NCBI GenBank assembly: GCA_903813345.2
Contig: CAIIXF020000006.1
Coordinates: 6,934,989 to 6,998,988, forward strand
Reading direction: 5' to 3'
Source of the DNA: Owenia fusiformis
Lineage: Eukaryota > Annelida > Polychaeta > Sabellida > Oweniidae
DNA: 64,000 bases
Shown: in pieces, positions 14,901-25,420 of the stretch
Position numbering within the stretch: the first letter of the stretch is position 1
Layout of the letters: the number at the start of each line of letters is the position of its first letter
Notes under the pieces: model-generated
Databases searched by the model: none
Seen by the model: the letters and a program-made list of their open reading frames with translations, nothing else
Told to the model about the DNA's origin: nothing
Program-made: the position numbers and the translations under genes

Positions 14901-17900
14901 AGACACCAGACATGGGGAGAAAGTAACACCACTATCTGTAAGTTGTATGGTGTAGTTGTGTCATTTGGTGTAGTGTTATATGGTGTTGTATAGGAAAATA
15001 TTGTTCAATAGTTTAACATATTGCACTGTAGCATAGTAATTAAGTGCTGCATCATATAATGTCGTGTAGAGTAGTGAATTGAAGTATATTGAAATGTGGT
15101 TCAATAGTGTAACATAGTGTAGTGTAGAATAGTAGTATGGTGCCGTTTAAGTATAATGTCATGTACATTTGTAGAGTAGTGAATTAAAGTGTATTGAAAT
15201 GTGGTTCAATAGTGTAACATAGTGAAGTGTAGAATAGTAGTATGGTGCCCTTTAAGTATAATGTCATGTACATTTATAGAGTAGTGAATTAAAGTGTATT
15301 GAAATGTGGTTCAATAGTCTAAAATAGTGTAGTGTAGAATAGTACTATGGTGCCGTTTAAGTATAATGTCATGTACATGTACATTTGTAGAGTAGTGAAT
15401 TGAGGTGTATTGAAGTAAGATTCAAAAGTCTAACATAGAACAGTGTAAAATATTAGTATAGTGATGTATTATTGAAGTGTTATACACTGTGATATTGTAA
15501 AATTGTGAAGTACATTGAAGCTATAGTACAGTAATTCATTTTAGTCAGCTTGCAATGAGAGTTCAAAAATCCATTTTCACACACAGGTGAGAAAGATTTA
15601 TGTCCCTTTTCTGAAAATTTGGATCACTTCAGGAGTCTTTTGAACACTTATCTGTACCTTTATATACTACATTTTAGCCACCTTTAGTAGCAGATGATAT
15701 GCAGGCTGGGCAACCAAGAGAATGGACCACAGGGCTGTTGAATTGTACTGCATATGCAGATCCCTGGGGGCGCCCAGAACTTACAAATAAATGTATATCT
15801 ACAATTTTCTGTGCTCCTTGTGTGGAGATGGGAGTGGCCGATGACCTGGGGGAGAATGCTTGTCTTCCCTGTCTAGGTCCAGTTGGATCTTTGGCCCTTA
15901 GGACTAAGTTGAGGAGATCACACAATATTGAGGTATTGTTAGGGTCGAAACCTTGAATTAGGGGTCATTTATGTGGAGATAAAAGATTCTCTCTTGATTA
16001 TGTAAGGTATTACGTTTCATAAGCCAAACATATCATTATGCAGTTTATAACACCTCCTGCAAATTTTAAGTTTCAAAAGTTCTTACTCAGGTTGGCATTG
16101 ATAGGATATGATGCATGGCCCCAAATAATTAAGAAAGGTTCACAATATATTTTTCAATTGATAATGAAAATACTTTATATATATATATTGATTATAAATC
16201 ATTTGTAGTGCTTGTGATCTATTGCTGTTCAAATGTTGTCCTTTGTGTTATTTTATAAGAAATGTTTCCATATTCAGGGCACAATATGTGGTGACTTGAA
16301 GAGTGTGTGTTTCTGCTATTGCTGTCACGTGTGTCAGATGTCAAGAGAGATTGAAGCAATCACAAATGCAACAAAGGTCAAGGTAAGGATAAGTGGGCTT
16401 TCTGACATGAACATCCTGAGCTGTATATTTTCATTTATTCAAAATTTCATATTCTTTCAAATCCTATATTGTTTAACATTTGAAACTTTAATGATGTAAG
16501 TCGGTGTTAAACAGCAGTTACTAGAATAACGAATTGTATAACTGTCTAAATTGAACTAACCGAGTGAGAATGGAAAATTTGTAAGCCTTGTGTTGCTATG
16601 ATCCTAATTAATCCTCTTGAACACAGGGAACTTGAGAAAATATATTTGAGGTGGGGATTCAATGATCACTGACACAACCAAAATAATCTTTTTTTCAGAT
16701 GATGGAAAATGGGCAGGTAGTAACTGGCCAACCAATCTCCGCTTTGATGGTGAAAAGCACCATGTAACCAACTTCTGGCACTTCATATGTTTTGACGCAA
16801 AGTGCCCACAAACATCCAATATATGCATATACATGTATATGACATTATCTTATCAAATATGTTTTTGTTATATATAACAGGATTCAATATGATTGTAAGT
16901 GATATATAACAGGATTCAATATGATTGTAAGTGATATATAACAGGATTCCATATGATTGTAAGTGATATAAGTGATATATAACAGGATTCAATATGATTG
17001 TAAGTGATATATAACAGGATTCAATATGATTGTAAGTGATATAAGTGATATATAACAGGATTCCATATGATTGTAAGTGATATAAGTGATATATAACAGG
17101 ATTCAATATGATTGTAAGTGATATATAACAGGATTCAATATGATTGTAAGTGATATATAACAGGATTCCATATGATTGTAAGTGATATAAGTGATATATA
17201 ACAGGATTCCATATGACTGTACGTGATATATAACAGGATTCCATATGATTGTAAGTGATATAAGTGATATATAACAGGATTCCATATGATTGTAAGTGAT
17301 ATATAACAGGATTCAATATGATTGTAAGTGATATATAACAGGATTCCATATAATTGTAAGTGATATAAGTGATATATAACAGGATTCCATATGATTGTAT
17401 GTGATAACAATGAAAATGATATCAAGAATAGTCATATGATATTATGTATAAGCTGTATATTATGTATACCCTTTCACTTATCACTAGCCCAATTTACACT
17501 ACGCGCAGCATTCCAAGACGTTTTGGCTAAAACGTTTTAGAAAAATTAAGTTGAGTTTACATTACCATTTTCAAGACGTCTTAGGAAATAAGATCGAGTT
17601 TACACCTGTTTTCCTTAAATGTCTTAGAGATATGTAGGTATACATGTAAAATAAAAAAAAGGAGTTCGTAACTGGTTGAAGGACGGTTCAGTCAATATAG
17701 CTATTCCTTTCCCGCTTCTATACTTTTTACCCGACTTTGTTCTAAAGAATGCATCGGTATCAGAAAAATGTGTCCTAAAGACAGCATTGTTAAAAGCATG
17801 AAAGAGAGCAGGAAGATATTATGCATAAATTAGGATTATGATAAATCGCCAGGCAAATAAGTTCTTCTCAATAATTTTGGGATGATATTGGGAACAAGGG

Positions 17901-20900
17901 ATAAGACAAAATAAAGGACCATGCGATATATGTAAATGGAAAGTTTCAAATGTTTCGTTCGGCGCAACGCAAAAAAAACGGGCAGAGCTCTTAGCTAAAA
18001 CCGATGGATTTACACTCGCTTGTAAAACGTTTTAACGCTAAGACGTCTTGGCTATGACTAAGGTCCTAAAACGTTTTAGCTAAGCGCTCTTAGCCGAGAG
18101 CTCTTGAGAAAATCTGGATTTACATTACATTTGTAAAACGTTTTAACGCTAAAATGTTTTAGATAAGACGTCTTAGCGCGCTAGTGTAAATCCAACAACT
18201 ATTGCACTAGTCCTTATAATCAAGATAGAAAATATTATAATCAAGATAAAAAATATTACTCTACACTCATGGATAAATTATATCGACATTACTCTGCTTA
18301 TACTTATATAATCTTATAAAGGATGCAAATAACTATTTTCTTGTTTATTTTCAAAAATATTCTCCCATATTTCTCAAACTCTGGCAAAATGTCTGCTATC
18401 TGATACATTTTAACTTTTGAATGCAAACAATGCCAAAATATTTCTTATATTTACCAGCAAAATGTCGCATTGAAATTGTTCCACTGGGGTCCTCTAGAAA
18501 TCTTTGCTTTAGGATACACCCTGAAAAACAGTAGAAACTCATTAAAGGATATGAAATCTCCCCTTACTCATTGATATGGTCCAGGGGTCTATTATCATAT
18601 CATTTTGTATCTAATTTAAGACATATAGGATAACTATAGTACCAGTATAATGTATATTGAAATCTTTGCTTTAGGATATACCCTGAAAAAGCAAAAACTC
18701 ATAAAAGGATATGATATCTCCCTTCCCTTAGTCATTCATATGGTCCACTCCAGGGGTCTATTATCATATCCTTTTGTATTGAGTTTTAAACATATGATAA
18801 TAACTATACTTCTGGTGTAATGTATATTTACAAATATAAAAGGAAATAAAATATTACACATTTTTGATATAGTGTATTCAAGAAATGTTCTATTTGTCTG
18901 TAAAAATAAATTACATCATTTGGCAAATGAAACAATAACAAACCTGCAAAATGATCAGATCTAACTGGGAGTTGGAGGATACATGTTGGAGGATACAGAT
19001 AATGTTCTAATCTTCAAATTGGGAAATATATCAACCTTACCTGGTCAGTCCCTTAGGCACAAATCCATTGAAGGCAGGAAGAACTGGGATCATCCCAAGA
19101 CCCCTCATTCGTTGCAGAATCTTTTGTTGCAGTGCCATCTGTTGGATATGCCAGTTCTTGGGCAAAGGTCCACCCCAGCCTCTTATATTACCCAGTCTAG
19201 ACCTAGTATACAATACATTGGTTAATGTAATTATCAATTGTGAAGCAACATGAGTTTCTTTCAGTTCCCTTTAGTTCCAAAACAGAAACATCTGATGAGA
19301 ATGAATGTTATAAGTAATCAATGAGTTGAATAAATGGTTTAAAAATATTTGTATTGATGCCAATCGCTGATAAATTGTGAATAAAATTTGATCTCGTGAT
19401 ATCATGACACCATATTGAAAGGCTGGACATGATACATATAGTCCAGTATGGTTCCATGATGCACTAAATAAATGCTATGACTGAAACTATATAGGTATTT
19501 AGAGCCATGTAAAAAAAACTAAATACATACCATGCAAGAAATGCTGGTCCACCAAAGAATGCATCCAATTCAGATTGTTTCACACCCAAACCAAGATAAA
19601 CCTGTACTGCACAATCGTGCAAGATTAGACCATAACTGGTTGGGCAAATTAACACATAAAGGTGCACAGGGAGAACAAATTTTGACTGCACATTATCATA
19701 AATTATAGAAATCTAATATTAGACATTTCATAGTTCAAATTATAATAGTGGCATCGTATGTACCAACAAGGCATTAACATGACAAAATGTCACCACCTAA
19801 AACAATTTGGTCAATTTAAAGCAAGTAGGAAAATACCTTTTGACCTTAAGAAGAACTTCTGAGAACATGTAGATAATTTTGAAAAAAAAATTAGTCAATT
19901 TGAAGCAAGTTGAAAAAAGACCTTTTTGACCTTAAGAAGGTCATTGAAGGTCAAAGGTCAAATCTAAAGTCAGATTTGAACTTCTGAGAACTTGTAAAGT
20001 CAAATTTGAACTTCTGAAAAGATGTAGATGATTTTGAAAAAAAATTTGGTCAATTTGAAGCAAGTTGAAAACAGACCTTTTTGACCTTTTTTGACCTTGA
20101 GAAGGTCATTAAAGGTCAAATGTCAAATCTAAAATCAGATTTGAATTTCTGAGAACATGTAGATGATTTTGAAAAAAAAAATTAGTCAATTTGAAGCAAG
20201 TTGAAAAAAGACCTTTTTGACCTTGAGAAGGTCATTGAAGGTCAAATATCAAATCTAAAGTCATCTTTGAATTTCTGAGAACATGTAGATGATTTTGAAA
20301 AAAAAATTTAGTCAATTTGAAGCAAGATGAAAAAATACCTTTTTGACCTTTTTTGACATTGAGAAGGTCATTGAAGGTCAAATGTCAAATCTAAAGTCAG
20401 ATTTGAATTTCTGAGAACATGTAGATGATTTTGAAAAAAAAATTAGTCAATTTGAAGCAAGTTGAAAAAAGACCTTTTTGACCTTTTTTGACTTTGAGAA
20501 GGTCATTGAAGGTCAAATGTCAAATCTTAAGTCAAATCTAAAGTCAGATTTGAATTTCTGAGAACATGTAGATGATTTTGAAAATCAAATGTCAAATCTA
20601 AAGTCAGATTTGAATTTCTGAAAACAGACCTTTTTGACCTTTTTTGACCTTGAGAAGGTCATTAAAGGTCAAATGTCAAATCTAAAGTCAGATTTGAATT
20701 TCTGAGAACATGTAGATGATTTTGAAAAAAAAATTAGTCAATTTGAAGCAAGTTGAAAAAAGACCTTTTTGACCTTTTTTGACCTTGAGAAGGTCATTGA
20801 AGGTCAAATGTCAAATCTAAAGTCAAATCTAAAGTCATATTTGAATTTCTAAGAACATGTAGATGATTTAAAAAAAAAATTTAGTCAATTTGAAGCAAGA

Positions 20901-23487
20901 TGAAAAAATACCTTTTTTGACATTGAGAAGGTCATTGAAGGACAAATGTCAAATCTAAAGTCAGATTTGAATTTCTGAGAACATGTAGATGATTTTGAAA
21001 AAAAAAATTAGTCAATTTGAAGCAAGTTGAAAAAAGACCTTTTTGACCTTTTTGACTTTGAGAAGGTCATTGAAGGTCAAATGTCAAATCTTAAGTCAAA
21101 TCTAAAGTCAGATTTGAATTTCTGAGAACACGTAGATGATTTTGAAAAAAAAATTTAGTCAATTTGAAGCAAGTTGAAAACAGACCTTTTTGACCTTTTT
21201 TGACCTTGAGAAGGTCATTGAAGGTCAAATGTCAAATCTAAAGTCAGATTTGAAGGTCAAATGTCAAATCTAAAGTCAAATCTAAAGTCAGATTTGAATT
21301 TCTGAGAACATGTAGATGATTTTGAAAAAAAATTTAGTCAATGTGAAGCAAGTTGAAAAAAGACCTTTTTGACCTTGAGAAGGTCATTGAAGGTCAAATG
21401 TAAAATCTAAAGCCAGATTTGAACTTCTGAGAACATGTAGATGATTTAGAAAAAAATTGAAGTCAGTCTTAACAGTATTTGTTAAGTTATAGGAAGTTGT
21501 AAGAAATTGTTACAGACACCGGGTGCCAGACGCCGGACTTCGGACGCCAACCACCAACCGCCGTCGCAGCGCCACTTTTGGTGGTGACATAATAAAATGA
21601 ACCCAGATGAGAAAGGCTTCTGAAGGTATAAGTACAGTAAAAGCACTGCCGTTACTTAAATTTGTATTTTGATATATGATTAGTCTTAATAAATGGATTT
21701 CTACAAAAATGTCTTAAATGCATACTAAATAACACATTTCACTGATGTAATTTGATAATTAGTTCACCTACCCTCTGCCAGATGGCCTCCTGTGCTGTAT
21801 GAGCCAATGGGAGATTAACACCTTGCATCGCCATCCAATCAATTTCACGCTCCCAACTTGTAAAATTCCAAAATGCTGCAGTGTAACTAAAAGTTGTTGG
21901 GTTCAAGTAATACATGAATCTGAAACAATTGAAATATCACATATGATATAAAATACATTCGCATAATCTGTAATATCGTAACAAAATGTGACTTTTTGAT
22001 GGCTAATAGATAAACCTTAAGCAAAAAAGTCTTCAATTTTACGTTGAAAGCAGATGAAGGTCAAACTGCACTGAATTTTTTTGCAATATTGAAAAGTACA
22101 CCGCTAAATATTCTAGTTATACATAAATTCTCAAGAATTATCAACCCTCAATTAATAATCAAGGTACACGAATGCACCTTTTGTGCAAATAAGAAAGATG
22201 TAGACCATGTGTGGAATGAGTTATGTTTATCTGAAAATAGCACGTGGTCATCAAGAAATTTCATCAAAGTACAGACTGACCTTAAAGTTTAGAAACTTTC
22301 ATTCCTTATGCTTTAGGGAGTTGTTTGCATCATTTCTATAACCCACCCCACCCCTTTAAATCATTAAAAAATTAATATAAACATCTCAGAATGGCTTTGG
22401 AAATATAAATGTCAAACATGTTTCATGTTTGTCACATCAAGATCAAAAATCACACTTTTAATATTTAGTCTTACCTATCATTTGTTGTTACCTTGACCAT
22501 ATTACCAGGACTAATGACAATTAAGGGCCTGTTTAGATCTAGACGGTCACCTGACCAGGATATGTGACGTGTGTTCCACCTCTTCACATAATAATGGAAC
22601 CCCAATGCAGCTGCCACACCAGAGGTCGCTGTAATCACTAATTTATCATCCTCAGTAACCAACTAAAAATAATACATTTGAAGCTGATTGGGCCTAGGAT
22701 GATCTCAGGATGCTCTATTCCATGAGCTGAACCACGATTTAGTCTAAGGACCCTCTTTGTGTAAAACTGAAAGATGTAGACAATGTGGGGAAAGAGTTCA
22801 TATATTTAAAAGCAACAAGTGGCTCTATTGCATCAAATTGCCCGAAACTAAATATTGACTTCTATTGTGACACATGCAGATGACTGAAAGATGGCATACG
22901 TAATATAATGAAAGCTTGCATTACCCAAAAGGTATCTCTGTGTGGAGGTCCTATACTTGTGTTCATTTTCACAACAAATTCTCCAAGTCTATCAGGTACC
23001 ATTCGACCAATCAGATTCATTGCTTCTATTCTCTGCTCCTCCAGAGGGGTACGTGATACAAGATGATCTAATGCAGGAAACGCTGGAAAATATCAATACG
23101 CTGATATAACAATCACATACAGTATAAGGGAAGGGGTCAACATATTGATGCACAATCAATGACATTTAGGGGCGTGGAAAAGCCGATTTTAACATGCACA
23201 AGGTAGTTTATTTTGTGTGAAAAGCTATAAAATATTCACGGCAAAAGAAAACAAAGAACTGGATGGATTCAATCCACCTTTTAATCTTTATACCTAACCA
23301 ACTGCAATTAAATGCTTTAATTTTGTTCAGGTATACCTCTTTTCATAATACAAAAAAATTGTTGACAATCACTTGATTCACAAAGTACTCCTTTTACTTG
23401 CCTTCTTGCTGAAGACTCACCTATTTCTGCCCTGCATATCCCAGCCATTAACCCCCAAAGGCAGAGCAACATATATACACGATACAT
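2994..23487 (-). CDS. NAGLU-like alpha-N-acetylglucosaminidase (GH89), 13 exons, C-terminus not found, probable pseudoenzyme
   Basis: Exons in transcript order (plus-strand coordinates): 23421-23487, 22925-23082, 22475-22662, 21772-21919, 19531-19601, 19041-19202, 18455-18520, 6408-6471, 6079-6224, 5842-5926, 4639-4788, 4176-4318, 2994-3066. All junctions are GT/AG and all phases agree, giving 507 codons. Residues 1-19 form a signal peptide (start [13 protein letters not shown]). GH89 landmarks in order: [83 protein letters not shown]. Known members are about 740 residues and remove terminal alpha-GlcNAc from heparan sulfate in lysosomes. Both catalytic Glu motifs are changed: the usual NEM is HQM (residue 326) and the usual NE is ND (residue 462). 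Roughly 230 C-terminal residues are missing, probably left of the window. Intron 7 is 12 kb and contains the PLAC8 gene. The upstream in-frame Met at 23508 is an alternative start. Confidence 0.93.
3301..3442. repeat. Fold-back (hairpin) element
   Basis: The left arm starts CAAATATTTCATTCTATA and the right arm ends TATAGAATGAAATATTTG. The arms stay largely complementary inward (GGGCAATACCTGTT against AACAGGAATTGCCC, CAATGAT against ATCATTG). The centre is a short GC-rich core near 3356-3377 (GCAGCCCGTAGGGCGAGG). No coding capacity. Confidence 0.75.
4176..4318 (-). CDS. NAGLU-like exon 12, carrying the altered nucleophile motif
   Basis: Encodes [20 protein letters not shown]. The family motif is GMAPEGI followed by NEVVY, whose Glu is the second catalytic residue (human E446 as I recall). 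Here it is Asp, codon GAC at 4238-4240 on the minus strand. The C-terminal stretch [11 protein letters not shown] joins exon 13 in phase 2. Confidence 0.88.
5076..5870. repeat. 34-bp minisatellite built from NAGLU exon 10 end plus its 5' splice site, about 23 copies
   Basis: Consensus unit on the plus strand: CTGGAGGTACAGATGTGACC followed by AGGGCCTTTACTTA. Read on the minus strand each unit ends CCTCCA then GTAAGTA, a consensus 5' splice site. The highest-coordinate unit is the actual end of exon 10. Copies differ at a few positions (GTGCAG, GTATAG, AATAGAGG variants), with a higher-order repeat visible around 5440-5560 and 5660-5740. 34 is not a multiple of three, so use of a downstream donor would normally shift the frame. 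Confidence 0.92.
5842..5926 (-). CDS. NAGLU-like exon 10, whose 3' end seeds a minisatellite
   Basis: 28 codons containing [17 protein letters not shown], matching the QGW-FW segment of GH89. It ends at codons for SVPP, then GTAAGT. The last 28 nt of the exon plus the first nucleotides of the intron are the repeat unit of the adjoining array at 5076-5870. The reading frame joins exon 11 in phase 0 only if the first donor (5836-5841) is used. Confidence 0.88.
6079..6224 (-). CDS. NAGLU-like exon 9, carrying the altered acid/base motif
   Basis: Encodes residues 309-356, with [19 protein letters not shown]. In GH89 enzymes the corresponding motif is ADTFNEM, whose Glu is one of the two catalytic carboxylates (human E316 as I recall the numbering). 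Here it is Gln, codon CAA at 6171-6173 on the minus strand. Acceptor at 6225-6226, donor at 6073-6078, phase 2. Confidence 0.9.
6550..7970. repeat. About 60-bp tandem array in NAGLU intron 7, two blocks
   Basis: Units contain CCATGGCACAGCATACAGAA, then AGATAGACTAGTATGGGACC and TTTAGGTAGCCTGTCATTGC. The period is close to 60 bp, about 22 units. A non-array segment (about 7375-7445) splits the array; a similar segment (about 7945-8020) closes it. This implies that a block of array plus flank was itself duplicated. Long open frames on both strands here are a product of the period. Confidence 0.9.
8021..9267. other. No gene recognised (upstream of PLAC8 gene, inside NAGLU intron 7)
   Basis: AT-rich sequence. 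It should hold the promoter and any 5' non-coding exon of the PLAC8 gene, because the first coding exon begins after a splice acceptor at 9265-9267. I cannot place the transcription start. Confidence 0.4.
9289..16767 (+). CDS. Protein with two PLAC8 domains, 8 coding exons, 395 residues
   Basis: Coding exons: 9289-9486, 10611-10823, 12038-12122, 14223-14365, 14818-14937, 15678-15932, 16278-16382, 16699-16767 (stop TAA). All borders are GT/AG with matching phases. Residues 1-66 are polar and Gly-rich; 67-137 (exon 2) are Gln-rich with a repeated VT-P/Q-E pattern. Residues 138-253 are a first PLAC8 domain ([44 protein letters not shown]). Residues 254-373 are a second ([42 protein letters not shown]). 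The Cys-rich motifs match the PLAC8/cornifelin/onzin family; the two-domain form is less common. Start chosen at ATG 9289 because an in-frame TAG lies just upstream in the same exon. The whole gene lies antisense in intron 7 of the NAGLU-like gene. Molecular role not known. Confidence 0.92.
9672..10172. mobile_element. Fold-back element with T-rich tract, in PLAC8 intron 1
   Basis: Part one (about 9672-9812) is a hairpin: TTTTGGATATGGGGTTTATC pairs with the region ending AACCCAATATCCAAA, around a core CTGAGGGACCGTAGGGACC. Part two is a 190-bp tract of TTTTTCAATTTTTTC-like repeats (9840-10030). Outer inverted repeats are GCTTTATCCTATACCAAGTA at about 9813 and its near reverse complement TACTTGGCATAGGATAAAGC at about 10151. 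No believable protein. Architecture resembles the element at 52602-53072. Confidence 0.65.
12715..13400. repeat. About 50-66-bp tandem array in PLAC8 intron 3
   Basis: Units contain GGCCAGATCTGCAATTTGAG, then AAAACAATAAATGGTGAAGC and TGGACAAACAAATGATATTC. About eleven units in two size forms, with or without ATTCAGCTG. Open frames in both directions follow the repeat and are not genes. Confidence 0.88.
14990..15480. repeat. About 115-125-bp imperfect tandem repeat in PLAC8 intron 5
   Basis: Three to four diverged units containing GTGTAGAATAGTAGTATGGT, GTATAATGTCATGTACATTT and GTATTGAAATGTGGTTCAAT. It starts close behind the exon 5 donor. The unit itself does not copy exon sequence. Confidence 0.8.
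16864..17405. repeat. 31-bp minisatellite downstream of the PLAC8 stop codon
   Basis: Unit GTGATATATAACAGGATTCC followed by ATATGATTGTAA, with a longer form that has an extra GTGATATAA. About 16 units. Each unit carries on the plus strand an acceptor-like AACAG and a donor-like GTAAGTG. Minus-strand open frames through it follow the repeat. Confidence 0.92.
17489..18192. mobile_element. Non-coding inverted-repeat DNA element
   Basis: The left end reads CCAATTTACACTACGCGCAG and the right end CTAGTGTAAATCC, mutually complementary apart from a few changes. Subterminal copies of ACGTTTTAGC / GCTAAAACGT and AAGACGTCTT occur in both orientations near both ends. About 700 bp with no coding capacity. 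Flanks contain CACTAG on both sides, which might be part of a target duplication. Likely MITE; superfamily unassigned. Confidence 0.65.
18497..18790. repeat. Tandem duplication of about 150-165 bp including the start of NAGLU exon 7
   Basis: The segment with the acceptor and first 24 nt of exon 7 (AAATCTTTGCTTTAGGATAC) is repeated at 18661-18690 as AAATCTTTGCTTTAGGATAT, followed in both copies by similar sequence (GGTCCA...GGGGTCTATTATCATATC). The second copy keeps the CAG acceptor but only a stub of the exon, so it is an exon remnant with a spare 3' splice site. Confidence 0.8.
19820..21475. repeat. About 110-150-bp tandem array rich in AGGTCA half-sites, NAGLU intron 4
   Basis: About eleven units. 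Each has TTAGTCAATTTGAAGCAAGT, AGACCTTTTTGACC, CTTGAGAAGGTCATTGAAGG, GTCAAATGTCAAATCTAAAG and TTTCTGAGAACATGTAGATG. Unit length varies because of internal duplication of the TCAAATCTAAAGTC piece. A GC-rich tail (21515-21590) with GACGCCGGACTTCGGACGCC follows the array, a style seen in repeats of marine invertebrates. Confidence 0.9.
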
Positions 23488-25420
23488 ATCTGTAAATACT
23501 GCAAACAATGTGTTTTTAAACAGAGAAAAAATTAACTAAAAGCATGCAGTGAACTCTTTAGAAGTGTCATGCTGTATATATATGCTAAGTCAGATTGACC
23601 TCTATATCATTTTACAAATGCTTAGGCTAGGGTAATCAATTCTATGTTTAACATTTTTTGATGTTGAATGAGATTAAATGGTTAAGGCCTTTCCTTTTTC
23701 AAGTGCAAATGAGACTAAAGTGGGAGTAAAGATCAATAGTGTAAATACAAATATGGAATGGACAAAAATGGCCATTTTGATTTGTCTATTTGTTATGGAA
23801 GGATGAAAATATTGATGTATTGACAATTGGGCCCTTCCATGGTTCCCCAATTGAGCCTTGATAACTTATTAAAAATCAGCCTAGCCTTAGATATACTCTG
23901 TATTCAATGTTATTCACATACACTCAAAATAAACAATAGATTAACCTGTAGAGAAATAGAAATAGATAAAGAATTTCATTGTCTTGTGATTACTCTACAT
24001 TTGTATATCAAAGTACAAGAGTAACACCTGTCTTCATGAACACCTCTCTAAAGTCGGAGACATTAATAAACCTCAACCATCAAAAGTTGTCACAATGAGC
24101 TAAATTCTAAGTTTCGTGTCTCAAACTCTTCCAAGCGGTAGAAAAATAATTCCCGTTCACTTTAAGTAGCACAATAGATGAATCGAAAGCTTCATACTTG
24201 CAAATGATTGATAAATTCTTACCAAATCGAACAAATGTTTTCATGAATTGCCATGTTTGTGATTCAAGAATGATTGATTCCCAGAATGCAACATCATAAT
24301 TAGCCTAATATTTACTCGTGACAGGCTTCAAAATGGCAGAACGGCATTTTAAAAGCTGGCACGTGTCATGTTGCATTCTGGGAGCTATCCTCCTTGCAGC
24401 GTAATCGGGCTCCAAAATCACCTCAACATTTGAAGAGTAGGCATTAACATGTGAATATCCACTTCAAATTTTTAAGTTCCTATTTGTCAATATACACAAA
24501 TTCCACTATATTTGGACTTACTAGGACAGAGAAATAAAGCACTGAATACACCGATGTAAGAATTTATTACATGTGCAACTACGGCACGTATTTTTAATAG
24601 CTATAGTAATTCTATATGTTCCCCACTGTAATGAACGCAATCATACATATCCACAATTAACACCATTCCACTAGCAACTATTCCATTATGGTACATGTAT
24701 ATCAGTATATATACAAAAATGTTTCCATTTGGTGGGTTGATAGGGTAATAAGGAATTGCAGAATATTTGTTTACAGTACACTCATATATGGCAACATCTA
24801 GCTTAATTTTATGCTTCAGAATGCACAAAAATTTCAATTTCAGTTGGGATTTGTTAAATCAATGGAGTAAAAATGGGATTTCTAGTAATCCAGGCCTTTT
24901 CACAAAACAGTTCAGGCAATATTAGCTCACTTAAAATTAGACTGTATTTTTCTATACCCGCGGTGCTAGTGAATAACGTCATATCTTAATGAATTTTCTC
25001 CTCAGGTATCACTCAAATTAATAAGCCCTATAGTGCTCGTTACATCCTCATGTGTTTTAATAGCTCATTCAAGCCAATTACACTCACATAATTCTTTTGA
25101 AAGACATCACAGTTTATTGCAATCGAACTCCTGTGGTGCACTAACAACAAGATGGCGCTGTTGTCTCATGCCAACAAGATTGACACATCGTAATAAGCGG
25201 TGTAAGCGTGCTTGAATTAACAGTTGAAAATTATGTGTGACCATGTAATATGCACATCTAGGGCTTATTGTTCTTTTTCATCAAACCTGGACGGAAATCT
25301 CATTACCTATTACGCCATGTACTAGCGCCACAGGCAATTCAAAAATGCAGTCTTAGTTACAAGTTGAAAGCTTGTGGTTTTAAAAAATAGGAATGTATTA
25401 CATATTTGACTGTAGGTAAT
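23488..25420. other. Putative NAGLU-like 5' region; no gene recognised
   Basis: No exon with a recognisable product. It should contain the promoter of the minus-strand NAGLU-like gene. Candidate sites are at 24278-24384, and a YY1-type AAGATGGCG occurs near 25150. A short open frame at 25033-25215 is low-complexity in origin and not supported. Confidence 0.4.
24278..24384. promoter_or_regulatory. Inverted pair of ZNF143/Staf-like sites with an E-box between
   Basis: TTCCCAGAATGCAACATCA at 24278 on the plus strand and CTCCCAGAATGCAACATGAC on the minus strand (24365-24384) both fit the Staf/ZNF143 consensus (CCCAGAATGCA core). CACGTG at 24360-24365 is an E-box of the kind bound by TFEB-type factors that drive lysosomal genes. 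It lies about 0.8 kb upstream of the first NAGLU-like coding exon. Function is inferred from motifs only. Confidence 0.4.

Noticed and set aside
16783-17425. Minus-strand open frames with repeating ESCYISL
   Set aside because: Translation of the 31-bp minisatellite.
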